This document shows, one piece after another, positions 8,280 to 16,687 of a DNA stretch of 64,000 bases. The translations under genes were made by a program, and so were the position numbers. Position 1 is the first letter of the stretch; every line of letters starts with the position of its first letter. The DNA lies in the NCBI RefSeq assembly GCF_000820225.1, contig NZ_CDDK01000013.1, forward strand, positions 86,789 to 150,788, in the 5' to 3' direction. This DNA comes from Aeromonas veronii bv. veronii (GTDB lineage Bacteria > Pseudomonadota > Gammaproteobacteria > Enterobacterales > Aeromonadaceae). The notes beneath the pieces were generated by a model. It saw only the letters and a list, made by a program, of their open reading frames with translations. It was not told where the DNA came from and ran no database searches.

Positions 8280-8756
8280 ATGAGCACCGGATTTTTAGCC
8301 ACCAACCCGACCCCGGCCGCCACAGAAGAGGGCGACATCACCAGCGCCCCCTTCTGGCCGGCCATCTCGCTCTGCGCGCTGCGCGACACCGTCCGGCTCG
8401 ATGGCACCGTCACCACCGCCCGCCTCACCCATGCGGTGATCGACGCCATCACCAGCGTCAACCGGGATCTGGCACAGTGGCGCAGCACCAGAGAAAGTGA
8501 AGGTCACGCCACCCTGGCCGCCGTCCCCGCCGAGTCCATCAACGACGAATCGACATACCTGCATAGCTATCGGCGCGCCGTCTACGCCATGACCCGCGCC
8601 AACCTGCTCGAGCGCTACACCGACTACAGCGCCACAGGTGACGGCATCAAAGGGGCAGATGCCAAAGAGATAAGTTCGGATGACCTCTACCGCGACGCCC
8701 GCTTTGCCATCCGCGACATCATCGGCACCACCCACACCACGGTGGAGCTCATCTGA
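8280..8756 (+). CDS. L: Head completion/stabilisation protein (P2 gpL family)
   Basis: This 158-residue protein matches the gpL family, which closes the portal after packaging and forms the neck. A 108-base gap separates it from M and holds no other gene. An AGGAG sequence precedes the ATG. Its stop overlaps the start of the tail X gene (TGATG), so the two are probably translated together. Confidence 0.9.
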   Translation: MSTGFLATNPTPAATEEGDITSAPFWPAISLCALRDTVRLDGTVTTARLTHAVIDAITSVNRDLAQWRSTRESEGHATLAAVPAESINDESTYLHSYRRAVYAMTRANLLERYTDYSATGDGIKGADAKEISSDDLYRDARFAIRDIIGTTHTTVELI

Positions 8757-8959
8757 TGCAACTGCGCAGCCTGCAGGGCGACACCCTCGATCTCATCCTG
8801 TTTCGTCACTACGGCTACACCGCAGGCATCACCGAGCAGGTGCTCAACCTTAACCCCGGTCTGGCAGCGCTCGGCCCCACCCTGCCGACCGGTACCCTCA
8901 TCAACATGCCAGCGGCCCCCACTCAGGCCGAACAGCCGCTGATCCAGCTATGGGACTGA
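8756..8959 (+). CDS. X: Tail protein X (P2 gpX family)
   Basis: This 67-residue protein is the same length as P2 gpX. It has the LysM-like pattern of the family: GDTLDLILFRHYG near the start and LPTGTLINMP near residue 50. gpX is a small structural protein needed for tail assembly. It overlaps the L stop. Confidence 0.92.
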   Translation: MQLRSLQGDTLDLILFRHYGYTAGITEQVLNLNPGLAALGPTLPTGTLINMPAAPTQAEQPLIQLWD

Positions 8960-8987
8960 CTGTCATGCGACAAAAGAGAACACCGAC

Positions 8988-9218
8988 ATGAGCCGCCTCG
9001 ACGACGAACTCGAACGACTGGCCAGCATCAGCGAGCAGCAACTGGCAGCCCGCATCCATGCCGCCCGCATTGCGGGCACTGGCCCCCACTACTGCATCGA
9101 CTGCGACGACCCGATCCCGCAAGAGCGCCGCGAGGCGATCCGGGGCTGCGAACGCTGCGCCGACTGCCAGACCATCCACGAATTCCAACTCGCCCGCCAC
9201 TGCGGCAGCAAACGATAG
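8988..9218 (+). CDS. TraR/DksA-type zinc-finger protein
   Basis: This 76-residue protein has a C-terminal four-cysteine finger built from CIDC (about residues 36-39) and CERCADC (about 54-60), typical of the TraR/DksA family. DksA/TraR proteins bind the secondary channel of RNA polymerase. Short versions are common next to gpX in P2-like phages, but their role there is not established. The N-terminal part is a short helix, far shorter than the DksA coiled coil, similar to TraR. Confidence 0.85.
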   Translation: MSRLDDELERLASISEQQLAARIHAARIAGTGPHYCIDCDDPIPQERREAIRGCERCADCQTIHEFQLARHCGSKR

Positions 9219-9227
9219 GAGAGCACG

Positions 9228-9599
9228 ATGCCAGAACCGATTTCCTCCAGCGCCGCAACCAGCACCCTCACCGGTCTGGCCTTGCTGTTCACCCTGCCCG
9301 GGGTGGATCCCTCCGTGGTGCTCGGCGCACTGACCGGCGCAGTGCTATTTATCTCGGCCGCCGAAGAGCAGGGGCGCCTGCGCCGGATTGCCCTGTTTGT
9401 CGCCTCGTTTGTCAGTGGCCTGCTGCTGGCCGGCTTTACCTGCCAACTGCTCGAGGTACTGCTGCCCGCCAGCGTCCAGGTCAGCAATGCGATCGGCTCG
9501 CTGATCGCCTCCGCCATGATGGTGCGCCTGCTGCAGCTCATCATGCGCAATCAAGATCGGCTACTTGAAGCCTTGTTTAACAAAAGGGGGCAACCATGA
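9228..9599 (+). CDS. Putative holin (membrane protein of the lysis cassette)
   Basis: This 123-residue protein has three likely membrane segments (about residues 12-40, 55-82 and 86-108), ending in a charged tail. Its place between gene X and the endolysin is where P2 has its holin Y. Holins permeabilise the inner membrane at a set time to release the endolysin. It overlaps the next membrane protein by four bases. Which of the two is the holin and which the antiholin cannot be told from sequence. Confidence 0.75.
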   Translation: MPEPISSSAATSTLTGLALLFTLPGVDPSVVLGALTGAVLFISAAEEQGRLRRIALFVASFVSGLLLAGFTCQLLEVLLPASVQVSNAIGSLIASAMMVRLLQLIMRNQDRLLEALFNKRGQP

Positions 9600-9937
9600 T
9601 CCCGACCACTCCAACCGGTGTGTTTATCTACACCGCCCTTTACGCCCTGATCTGCGCTGCCATCTTCCTGCGGGTCATGCTGTTTGACCGCAAAGGTGGC
9701 GAGTATCGCGCCCTGCCCGCCTGGATGGCATGGCTGCTCTGCGTGCTGTCAGGCTCCATTCCACTGCGCTTTCTGTTTGGCGGCATCCCTGTGCCAGATC
9801 CGGCCGCCTTCGGGCTAGCCCTCTTCCTGCTGTGCGCCGTGCTCAACACCCGCGGCTCGGTGCACCACCTGCTGCCCCGGGGCAAACCGTCCAGCACCGA
9901 CCATGCCCGGGATATTTACCGGAGGTACCAGCCATGA
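9596..9937 (+). CDS. Second lysis-cassette membrane protein (holin/antiholin)
   Basis: This 113-residue protein has three hydrophobic stretches (about 6-26, 40-60 and 68-86) and a basic C-terminal tail. It overlaps the upstream holin candidate and the downstream endolysin start, consistent with a co-translated lysis cassette. It may act with, or antagonise, the upstream protein. Confidence 0.7.
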   Translation: MIPTTPTGVFIYTALYALICAAIFLRVMLFDRKGGEYRALPAWMAWLLCVLSGSIPLRFLFGGIPVPDPAAFGLALFLLCAVLNTRGSVHHLLPRGKPSSTDHARDIYRRYQP

Positions 9938-10755
9938 GCCTGAAAAAAGGGGATACCGGCACCGCCGTGGCCGACCTGCAACGCCGCCTCACCGCCGCCG
10001 GTTATCCGCTGGCAGTAGATGGCTGGTTTGGTGAGGCAACCGAGCAGGCGCTGATCGCCTTCCAACGGGATTACATGATTGCCGCCATCGGTCAGGCGGG
10101 CCCGCGTACCCTGGCCGCCCTGCTCGGCAGTGAGCGCGGCAACCAGCTGACCATCAACCACATGCAGGCCGGCGCAGATCTGCTGGCGGTACCGCTGGCC
10201 ACCATGGCCACCGTTGCCCAGGTCGAGAGCATCGGTGAAGGCTTCACCCAAGCCATACGCCCGGTGGTGCTGTTCGAGCGGCATGTGTTCTACCAGCAGC
10301 TCACCAAACATCTGGGCAAGGCGGCTGCCGACCAGCTGGCCGCCCATTACCCCAACCTGGTCAACCCCAAACGCGGCGGCTATGCAGGCGGCGCAGCCGA
10401 GTGGGAACGGCTGCAACTGGCCATTAGCCTGCATAAGGATGCCGCCATCGAGTCGGCCAGCTGGGGCATGTTCCAGATCATGGGCTACCACTGGCAGCCG
10501 CTGGGTTTTGCCTCTGCCAGCGACTGGCAGGCGGCCATGCAGCGCAGCGAGGTCGAACACCTCACCGCCCTGTGCCGCTTTATCCAGCAAGACCCCGCCA
10601 TGCACAAAGCGCTGCAGGGTCGAAAGTGGGCGGATTTCGCCCGCCGCTACAACGGCCCGGCGTTTAAAGAGAACGACTACGACACCAAGCTGGCCAAGTG
10701 GTTTGCGCACTTCACCAAGGTCTATCAGGGGCAGGAGGTAGCCAATGTGGCGTGA
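9934..10755 (+). CDS. Endolysin: peptidoglycan-binding domain plus N-acetylmuramidase
   Basis: This 273-residue protein has a PG_binding_1 domain (about residues 3-66, including AVADLQRRL and VDGWFGEATEQAL). It is joined to an N-acetylmuramidase (DUF3380) domain (about 90-265) with the likely catalytic glutamate in QVESIGEGF (Glu98 or Glu102) and the family stretch ASWGMFQIMGYHW. The ATG at 9934 has GGAGG eight bases ahead. It lacks a signal peptide, so it needs the holin for export. Modular endolysins of this type replace the shorter P2 K lysozyme. Confidence 0.9.
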   Translation: MSLKKGDTGTAVADLQRRLTAAGYPLAVDGWFGEATEQALIAFQRDYMIAAIGQAGPRTLAALLGSERGNQLTINHMQAGADLLAVPLATMATVAQVESIGEGFTQAIRPVVLFERHVFYQQLTKHLGKAAADQLAAHYPNLVNPKRGGYAGGAAEWERLQLAISLHKDAAIESASWGMFQIMGYHWQPLGFASASDWQAAMQRSEVEHLTALCRFIQQDPAMHKALQGRKWADFARRYNGPAFKENDYDTKLAKWFAHFTKVYQGQEVANVA

Positions 10756-11218
10756 GCTACTGGGCTCACCCCTCAGCTGGTTGCTGCTGGCGTTGGCTGT
10801 CGCCCTTGGTGGCTGGGGCTGGTCAGCCCGCTCGGCGGCCGAGGCCAAAGGGGACGCCACCACCCTGCAAACCAGCCTCAAGGCAGCCGAAGAGAAAACC
10901 AGAGAGGCCGAGCGGCGCGAGCAGCTTAAAGAGACAGCCATCGCCACCCTCACCCGGGAATTGACCACCCAGGCACAAGCGGCGCAGCAGCTGCAGGGCC
11001 AGCTCGACCTGCTGGCGCAGGCTGCTGCTACCCGCGCCGACACCATCAAGAGGCTTAAACGTGAAAATGCCGAACTCAGAGCTTGGGCTGATCGCCCTCT
11101 GCCTAACCCTGTTATCAGGCTGCTCCAGCGCCCCGCCCTCACCGGCGCCGCAGATTATCAGGCTCACTTGTCCGGCCCCGAGCCCCTGCCAGCTGCCGCC
11201 GGCGGCGCCACTCAATAA
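10745..11218 (+). CDS. Spanin inner-membrane subunit (Rz-like, LysB position)
   Basis: This 157-residue protein has one N-terminal membrane anchor (about residues 8-28) and then a long helical periplasmic segment rich in Gln, Glu and Ala (about 35-115). That is the architecture of i-spanins, which fuse inner and outer membranes in the last step of lysis. Its start overlaps the endolysin, and a second reading frame inside it encodes the partner lipoprotein. Confidence 0.85.
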   Translation: MWRELLGSPLSWLLLALAVALGGWGWSARSAAEAKGDATTLQTSLKAAEEKTREAERREQLKETAIATLTRELTTQAQAAQQLQGQLDLLAQAAATRADTIKRLKRENAELRAWADRPLPNPVIRLLQRPALTGAADYQAHLSGPEPLPAAAGGATQ

Positions 11219-11351
11219 CGGCGACTTGCTCGACCAGCTGAGCCAGACCGAGGCCGCCTGGGCCAGTTGCGCCGCCAAGGTCGATAGCCTCATCACCTGC
11301 CAGACACGACAACAACGGAGTGAAGATGGAAAAGCCAAAACAGATCCGTGA
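11061..11351 (+). CDS. Spanin outer-membrane lipoprotein (Rz1-like), embedded in Rz
   Basis: This 96-residue frame starts at GTG 11061 (an in-frame ATG follows two codons later) and overlaps the last part of Rz in another frame, the usual nested Rz/Rz1 arrangement. A signal sequence ends in the lipobox LLSGC, so Cys would be lipidated. The mature part begins Ser/Pro-rich, as in other o-spanins. The 3' end overlaps the start of the next gene. Confidence 0.8.
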   Translation: MKMPNSELGLIALCLTLLSGCSSAPPSPAPQIIRLTCPAPSPCQLPPAAPLNNGDLLDQLSQTEAAWASCAAKVDSLITCQTRQQRSEDGKAKTDP

Positions 11352-11796
11352 GGTGCTGACCCGCTGCGTGCCGCACCTCAAGACCAACCCGGACAAGCTG
11401 CACATCTTTATCGCCCCGGGCAATATCGAAAGCACCGGCGCCCGCTCCCTCTCGTTCGAGTGGCAATACCCACTCACCATCGGCATTGAAGACTTAGCCG
11501 GCCACCCGGATCAGATCATGGTTCCGCTGCTGGCCTGGCTGCGCCAACACCAGCCCGAGCTGATGACCAACGATGAGCAGCGCAAGGATGGCATCACCTT
11601 CGAAGCCGAATACCTCGCCAACGACCTGATGGATCTCATCATCACCGTCAAACTGACCGAGCGGGTCAAGGTATGGCAGAACGAACAGGGGATTGGCTGG
11701 GAACATCTGCCAGAACCGCCAGAAGACCCTTATGACGGCATCACCTGGGAGCTCTTTATCAACGGGGAACCGCAGCCATGGCCACCGACGACCTGA
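11326..11796 (+). CDS. R: Tail completion protein (P2 gpR family)
   Basis: This 156-residue protein belongs to the P2 gpR family, needed to finish the top of the tail tube before head joining. A GTG at 11320 is in frame, but CGGAG five bases ahead favours the ATG at 11326. Recognisable parts are IREVLTRCVPHL at the start and the central IEDLAGHPDQIMVPLLAWL. It overlaps gene S. Confidence 0.88.
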   Translation: MEKPKQIREVLTRCVPHLKTNPDKLHIFIAPGNIESTGARSLSFEWQYPLTIGIEDLAGHPDQIMVPLLAWLRQHQPELMTNDEQRKDGITFEAEYLANDLMDLIITVKLTERVKVWQNEQGIGWEHLPEPPEDPYDGITWELFINGEPQPWPPTT

Positions 11797-12230
11797 ACCG
11801 GCTGATTAGCTGGGCCGATGCTCTGCTGGCCAGCATGACACCGGCCGCCCGTCGCCAACTGATGGGGGACATGGCCCGCAACCTGCGCGCCAGTCAGAGC
11901 AAACGGATCAGGGCCAACATCCAGCCGGATGGCAGCCCCATGACCCCGCGCAAGCCGCTCAAGAAGCTGGCGAAAAAGCGCGGTGCCACCCGCCGCAAGA
12001 TGTTTCAGCATCTGGTTAGCCCCCGCTGGCTCAAGGCGACCAGCACCGAACATCAAGCCGTGGTTGAGTTTGTCGGCTCGGCCAATCGCCTCGCCACCAT
12101 TCACCAATATGGACTCAAAGACCGCATCAAGGGCCGCGAGATCAGTTATCCAGCGAGGGGGCTATTGGGGGTAACCACTGAGGAGGTGGAACAGTTGGAA
12201 ACGTTACTATGTGCCCATTTGATCATGTGA
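11778..12230 (+). CDS. S: Tail completion protein (P2 gpS family)
   Basis: This 150-residue protein of the gpS/virion morphogenesis family acts with gpR. It has the family stretches RRQLMGDMARNLRASQ and the basic KPLKKLAKKRG, with IHQYGL toward the end. It is the last conserved gene before the second cargo zone, at the place where P2 carries the optional orf30. Confidence 0.88.
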   Translation: MATDDLNRLISWADALLASMTPAARRQLMGDMARNLRASQSKRIRANIQPDGSPMTPRKPLKKLAKKRGATRRKMFQHLVSPRWLKATSTEHQAVVEFVGSANRLATIHQYGLKDRIKGREISYPARGLLGVTTEEVEQLETLLCAHLIM

Positions 12231-12303
12231 AATCTCACTGGAGCTTGCCAGTACAAACAGGGACTTATACGATACCAAATAGTACGAACATGGTAGGTTA
12301 AAA

Positions 12304-13065
12304 ATGGATAAGCAAGCAGAGTTACGTCAGCGAATTAAGCAACGGATAAGTACCAGTAAACAATCCACTCCAGAATCGGTGACAGGTATAGTTACTGTTC
12401 CAACCTCGCAATTTTTTCAAACCGTTTTGACGGCATTACCACTGATCACTGCTGCCATTTATATGATGGGAATGGCTCGACATTACGGATATGTCAATAC
12501 ATATGGAATTGATATATCTGAGTTTCCATTGCCAGCAGATACAACTTTATTGGTGGGGTTCATCTCCCTACTAAAATTCATATACCCTTACATAATGTGG
12601 CTTTTGGGAGGTTTTTTCATCATTTTCATTTGTTTGTTTGTCCTACTGTTACTACCAAGCTTTCGGTTGAAAATACGTCAAAACTGGCAGCAGACATGGC
12701 TAAAACACTATATTACAAAAAAAATTAATAACCTCCGCCGAAGCAAATCTACCTTAGTTGTCTTTTTTCTGGATTTTTTATCGACCCTCTATGATAAATT
12801 TACCATCATAGTTATACCGACTCTGCTGGCAGTCATGGCAGCACTTTATTGTATTCCCCAAGGAGCCGTGCAAGCCAAGAAAGAAATTTCACAACTGGCT
12901 GAAGGGACACTCCCCATAACCACTTTCATTAGTTCTTCTGCTTGGTTAAGCGATACCCCTCATATCAGGATCATCTGCAATACAACTCACTGCGCCTACC
13001 GGCTCAAAGATGGCAAAACTCTTATACTACGCCATGATCAGGTAGAACAGACGTATCACCCCTGA
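12304..13065 (+). CDS. AT-rich cargo gene: multi-pass membrane protein of unknown function
   Basis: This 253-residue protein has a polar N-terminal tail (about 1-35) and three to four hydrophobic segments: about 38-58, 78-120 (long, likely two) and 168-190. A basic loop (about 125-155) separates them, and a C-terminal domain of about 60 residues contains two cysteines (IICNTTHCAYRL) and probably faces the periplasm. The stretch GYVNTYGIDISEFPLP resembles a motif seen in uncharacterised bacterial membrane proteins, but I cannot name a family. Composition is far more AT-rich than the phage. It lies between S and V, an insertion site for non-essential genes in P2. A superinfection-exclusion or defence role is inference only. 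Confidence 0.7.
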   Translation: MDKQAELRQRIKQRISTSKQSTPESVTGIVTVPTSQFFQTVLTALPLITAAIYMMGMARHYGYVNTYGIDISEFPLPADTTLLVGFISLLKFIYPYIMWLLGGFFIIFICLFVLLLLPSFRLKIRQNWQQTWLKHYITKKINNLRRSKSTLVVFFLDFLSTLYDKFTIIVIPTLLAVMAALYCIPQGAVQAKKEISQLAEGTLPITTFISSSAWLSDTPHIRIICNTTHCAYRLKDGKTLILRHDQVEQTYHP

Positions 13066-13153
13066 CAATCCGAAACTCAAGGTAGCAACGACAAGCCTAA
13101 ACCTCTCCGCACCAAGGCCGCGAGCAGCTTTACATCAATTAAAAGCGCCATAA

Positions 13154-13181
13154 AAATAAAGGCCCACACGAGCCTTCATTT
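13154..13181 (+). terminator. Possible weak terminator between the two cargo genes
   Basis: The arms AAATAAAGGC and GCCTTCATTT pair with one mismatch around an eight-base loop. With A-rich and T-rich flanks it could end transcription in either direction. Confidence 0.45.
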
Positions 13182-13227
13182 AGGGTATGATGTGGCTTTC
13201 ACTTTTATTTTTTATATTGGTGTGCAA

Positions 13228-14394
13228 ATGAATTTTTTCTCTGAACACAAAAACTTAAAAATTCTCCGTGAAGCCCACGATTCATTACCAACAGTTTTAA
13301 ATTCCATAGATGAAACATCTTTTCAATACGAAATGGTAATTAATTTTAAAACAATGCTTGAAGCAATTATTGCTAATCCTAGCTTTTGGGATGAGCATAG
13401 TAGCTTTAGCATAAAAATTCTTGGGGAGAGATTTATCTCACTTTTAGGAAGAATATTTCCTATTAAAAATGAATTTAATGAGCTATTTCAATTGGCATAT
13501 GCAATGAACTTTAGATTCATTTATGAGGGATTTTTATTATCAAATGCAGAATTTGAACCTGAACTTTTTGAAGCAATTGCGTTTACTAAAAATAATGTAG
13601 ACAGGTTTGAAACAAAACCGGCCTCAAACATCACATTTTCAACTCGTGATTTACCCGCGTATCTTTTTAAGGCAATGATGAATGATCCTGCAATAAAAAA
13701 CTTAAAGCATATAAATGCGACGATAGAAAATGCAAAGGTTTTGACGGCTGATTGGGAAAACACTCTCACAAAAAAAATAGAAAAAGCAGAGGCTTTGAAA
13801 GCCTCTATAGAGAAATATGAAAATGCATTCAATTTTGTTGGCTTATATGATGGATTTAATTTATTACACCAGCAAAAGAAGAAAGAGAGAAGCAACCTGA
13901 TTGGCATGATGGTCTTATCTATACTCCTTATAATGTCACCGTTGGTATATAAGATGTACTCAACATTTAAGCATGAACAAGAGCTGAGACTATCTAGCCT
14001 GAGTTACGAGCTAATTTTGAATGGCAGTTCAAATAAACCCTTGGAAAATAAAGTCAGTAAAAATGAATCTCCTGATTTGGTTTACACTATAACATCTTTA
14101 TTTCCCACGATATCTTACATTGCCATTTTGCTTTATCTTTTTCGAGTCCTGCTCTTTAATTACAAATCGGTTTGCGCTCAACTATTGCAAATTGAATTAA
14201 GAATGACCCTGTGTAGATTTATTATGCATTATTCAGACTACGCAGCTAAGATAAAAGAAAATAGTGATATAACTTTAGATAGATTCGAGAGTGTTATATT
14301 CGCAGGCATTGTGTCCAACGAAGGTGATTTGCCCGCCACTTTTGATGGCATAGACCAAATAACAGCTCTCTTTAAGTCAGTAAAAACCAACTAG
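13228..14394 (+). CDS. AT-rich cargo gene: helical protein with two central membrane segments
   Basis: This 388-residue protein has an N-terminal all-helical domain (about 1-170), a coiled-coil-like stretch (about 175-205, rich in Lys, Glu and Ala), two membrane segments (about 222-242 and 285-310), and a C-terminal helical domain of about 75 residues. The frame is open from 13192, but the ATG at 13228 is preferred; its ribosome site is poor. It is the most AT-rich gene in the window, clearly of foreign origin. No family is recognised. Cytosolic sensor-like domain, coiled coil and paired membrane helices is a layout shared with several membrane-perturbing defence effectors; that parallel is structural inference. 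It has its own upstream gap and may be expressed independently of late transcription. Confidence 0.7.
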   Translation: MNFFSEHKNLKILREAHDSLPTVLNSIDETSFQYEMVINFKTMLEAIIANPSFWDEHSSFSIKILGERFISLLGRIFPIKNEFNELFQLAYAMNFRFIYEGFLLSNAEFEPELFEAIAFTKNNVDRFETKPASNITFSTRDLPAYLFKAMMNDPAIKNLKHINATIENAKVLTADWENTLTKKIEKAEALKASIEKYENAFNFVGLYDGFNLLHQQKKKERSNLIGMMVLSILLIMSPLVYKMYSTFKHEQELRLSSLSYELILNGSSNKPLENKVSKNESPDLVYTITSLFPTISYIAILLYLFRVLLFNYKSVCAQLLQIELRMTLCRFIMHYSDYAAKIKENSDITLDRFESVIFAGIVSNEGDLPATFDGIDQITALFKSVKTN

Positions 14395-14417
14395 TTTAGA
14401 TTCATCAAATAATCCCC

Positions 14418-14450
14418 CTGCTAGTGTGCCAACAAATGGCACACTAGCAG
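14418..14450. promoter_or_regulatory. Late-promoter activator site ahead of gene V
   Basis: CTGCTAGTGTGCC and GGCACACTAGCAG form a perfect 13-base inverted repeat with a seven-base centre. Within it lies the AGTGT-N13-ACACT dyad shared with the P/O and FI sites. It marks where late transcription resumes after the cargo genes, equivalent to the P2 V promoter. The repeat is followed by CCCCTCGCC, not a T tract, so it is not a terminator. Confidence 0.75.
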
Positions 14451-14489
14451 CCCCTCGCCTTACCCGCCATTGCCCAAAACAATGGCCCC

Positions 14490-15041
14490 ATGCAACCGAC
14501 CCCAACCGAACTCAAACGCCTGCTCGACAACCTGATCCGCATTGGCACTGTTACCGCCGTGCGCTCAGGGGAGTGTCGCGTCAAAACCGGCGACATCACC
14601 ACCAACTGGCGGCCCTACACCACAGACAGGGCCGGGGCTAACCGTACCCGCCACCGCCTGAGCCTGGGCGAGCAGGTGATCCTGCTCTCCGTCAGCGGCG
14701 ATCTGCGCAATGCCTATATCGTCGGCCGCCTCAATGCAGACCAATTCCCCGAGCCGTTGGCCGAAGATGACAACCCGGATCTCGACCGCACCGAATACGC
14801 CGATGGCGCCGTCATCGAATACAACCCGGCAACCGGGGCGCTCAACGCCATCGGCATCAAGCAGGCCACTATCGCCGCCAGTGTCAGCGTGACTCTCGAT
14901 ACCCCCAAGACCATCTGCACTAACCTGCTGCAGGCCAAGCGCCTCATCTGTAACACCGCCAAGGTGGGCGACATCGAGGTGACAGAGCACAGCCACAAAA
15001 ACGTGCAGCCGGGCGATGGCACATCAGGGGGCCCGGTATGA
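14490..15041 (+). CDS. V: Baseplate spike protein (P2 gpV family)
   Basis: This 183-residue protein is the membrane-piercing spike at the tail tip. The N-terminal OB-like domain includes LDNLIRIGTVTAVRSGECRV. The C-terminal beta-helix part contains a repeated pattern of short beta segments and ends in the family-typical EHSHKNVQPGDGTSGGPV, where the histidines ligate metal at the tip. No good ribosome site precedes the ATG, and the start is close to where the V promoter would begin transcription, so the leader may be very short. It overlaps W. Confidence 0.92.
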   Translation: MQPTPTELKRLLDNLIRIGTVTAVRSGECRVKTGDITTNWRPYTTDRAGANRTRHRLSLGEQVILLSVSGDLRNAYIVGRLNADQFPEPLAEDDNPDLDRTEYADGAVIEYNPATGALNAIGIKQATIAASVSVTLDTPKTICTNLLQAKRLICNTAKVGDIEVTEHSHKNVQPGDGTSGGPV

Positions 15042-15397
15042 ACTGGCTCGGCATGAATGCAACCAATGGCCGCGCCATCAGCGCCACCGACCACATCATC
15101 CAGTCGGTGCGCGACATCCTTATCACCCCGGTGGGTTCGCGGGTGATGCGCCGCGACTACGGCAGCGAGCTCTTTTACCTCATCGACATGCCACAGCATC
15201 AAGCCACCCGCCTGCGCCTGATGGCCGCCACTGTGCAAGCCCTTATCAACTGGGAACCGCGCATCACCGTCACCCGCGTCGATGTACTGGGCGGCGGCAT
15301 GAATGGTGCCCTCACCATCGAGCTCACCTGGCGGCGCAAAGATGGCGGCGTGCTGGAGTCTGCAACCATCCCCATTCCGACAGGAGCCGCCCAGTGA
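15038..15397 (+). CDS. W: Baseplate wedge protein (P2 gpW family)
   Basis: This 119-residue gp25-like wedge protein has the family signature ISATDHIIQSVRDILITPVGSR shortened here to its core IIQSVRDILITPVGSR, followed by MRRDYGSELF. It anchors sheath contraction to the baseplate. Four-base overlap with V and a GTG-start overlap with J indicate a coupled V-W-J unit. Confidence 0.93.
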   Translation: MNWLGMNATNGRAISATDHIIQSVRDILITPVGSRVMRRDYGSELFYLIDMPQHQATRLRLMAATVQALINWEPRITVTRVDVLGGGMNGALTIELTWRRKDGGVLESATIPIPTGAAQ

Positions 15398-16275
15398 GCA
15401 ATGTAGACCTGACCCAGCTCCCACCACCGGAAGTCGAGGAAACTCTCGACTTTGAGGCCATCCTGGCCAAGCGCAAAGCCACCCTGATCAGCTACTACCC
15501 GGCAGACCAGCAGGCGGCCATCGCTGCCACGCTGGAACTTGAATCCGAACCGCTCAACAAGCTGCTGCAGGAGAACGCCTACAACGAAATGATCCTGCGG
15601 GCCCGCATCAACGATGCCGCCAAGCAGACCCTGCTCGCCTTTGCCAGTGGCACCACCCTTGACCATGTGGCCGGTGAGTACGAACTCGAACGCCTGCTGG
15701 TCACCCCGGGTGACCCCAACGCCACCCCGCCCATCGAGCCGGTGTATGAATCTGATGACCGCCTGCGCATGCGCTGCCAAATGGCCTATGAGGGCATGGC
15801 CACGGCGGGTCCAGTCAATGCCTACAAGTTCCACGCCCTCTCGGCCAGTGCCGAGGTGGCCGATGTCGCCGTCGACAGTCCCACCCCGGGCACCGTCAGA
15901 GTGACCATCCTCTCACCGGCAGGCCAGCCGAGCGCCGACACCCTCAATCTGGTCGAGCAGGCGCTCTCTGCCGAAGACGTGCGCCCGCTCTGCGATCTGG
16001 TGGCGGTCGAACCGGCCCAGATCAAACCCTATGCCATCGATGCCACCCTCAACGCCATCGGCCTGGGTAAAGAGCAGGCCATTGCCGCAGCGAAAGATGC
16101 AATGGCCAAAACGGCAGCCGCTTACTACCGGGTCGGGGCGACCGTCCCGCTTTCCGCCATCTATGCCGCTCTGCACCAGCCGGGGATCGACAGCGTCACC
16201 CTGCGCGCGCCGCTGACCGACGTCACCTGCAGCGCACAGCAGGCCGCCAAACTCACCTCCATCACCCTCGACTAA
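15394..16275 (+). CDS. J: Baseplate protein J (P2 gpJ family)
   Basis: This 293-residue wedge protein starts at a GTG (15394) that overlaps the W stop; CAGGAG precedes it. Family stretches include LARKRATLI-like AILAKRKATLISYYP near the start and DHVAGEYELERL in the centre. With W and I it builds the baseplate edge to which the fibres attach. Confidence 0.92.
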   Translation: MSNVDLTQLPPPEVEETLDFEAILAKRKATLISYYPADQQAAIAATLELESEPLNKLLQENAYNEMILRARINDAAKQTLLAFASGTTLDHVAGEYELERLLVTPGDPNATPPIEPVYESDDRLRMRCQMAYEGMATAGPVNAYKFHALSASAEVADVAVDSPTPGTVRVTILSPAGQPSADTLNLVEQALSAEDVRPLCDLVAVEPAQIKPYAIDATLNAIGLGKEQAIAAAKDAMAKTAAAYYRVGATVPLSAIYAALHQPGIDSVTLRAPLTDVTCSAQQAAKLTSITLD

Positions 16276-16285
16276 GGACACCACC

Positions 16286-16687
16286 ATGGCAAACGCCCTC
16301 TATGACAAAGGCCGCGAGAAGTTTCTCACCGGCGCCATCAATGCCAGTGCCGACACCCTCAAGTGTGCCCTGCTCAAGAGCACCTATTCACCGACCCTCG
16401 CCAGCGATGAGTTTTACAGCGGGATCTCGGCCCATGTGGTCGGCACCCCGCAAACCCTCACCAGCAAAACCGTGGCCGCAGGCGTGCTCGATGCGGCCGA
16501 TGTCACCTTCACCGCCGTGCCAACTGCCAACGTCAACTACTGCGCTATCTACAAAGACACCGGCAACGCCGCGACCAGCCCGCTGATCGCCCTGTTTGAT
16601 ACGGCGGCGGGCCTGCCGGTCAGCACTAACGGCGGCGACATCATCATCGCCTGGGATAACGGCCCCAATAAGATCTTCAAGCTCTGA
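16286..16687 (+). CDS. Small tail-associated hypothetical protein
   Basis: This 133-residue beta-rich protein has no P2 counterpart. It has the look of phage tail or fibre-associated proteins (ANALYDKGREKFLTGAI at the start, IIIAWDNGPNKIFKL at the end). It sits between J and I in the baseplate operon, its stop overlapping the start of the next gene, so a virion role is likely but not shown. Confidence 0.7.
   Translation: MANALYDKGREKFLTGAINASADTLKCALLKSTYSPTLASDEFYSGISAHVVGTPQTLTSKTVAAGVLDAADVTFTAVPTANVNYCAIYKDTGNAATSPLIALFDTAAGLPVSTNGGDIIIAWDNGPNKIFKL

Noticed and set aside
9916..11142. 408-codon open frame on the minus strand
   Set aside because: Antisense of the endolysin and spanin genes in the lysis cassette.
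14418..14450. Terminator after the second cargo gene
   Set aside because: The stem is perfect but no T tract follows, and its core matches the two other late-promoter dyads, so it is better read as a regulatory site.
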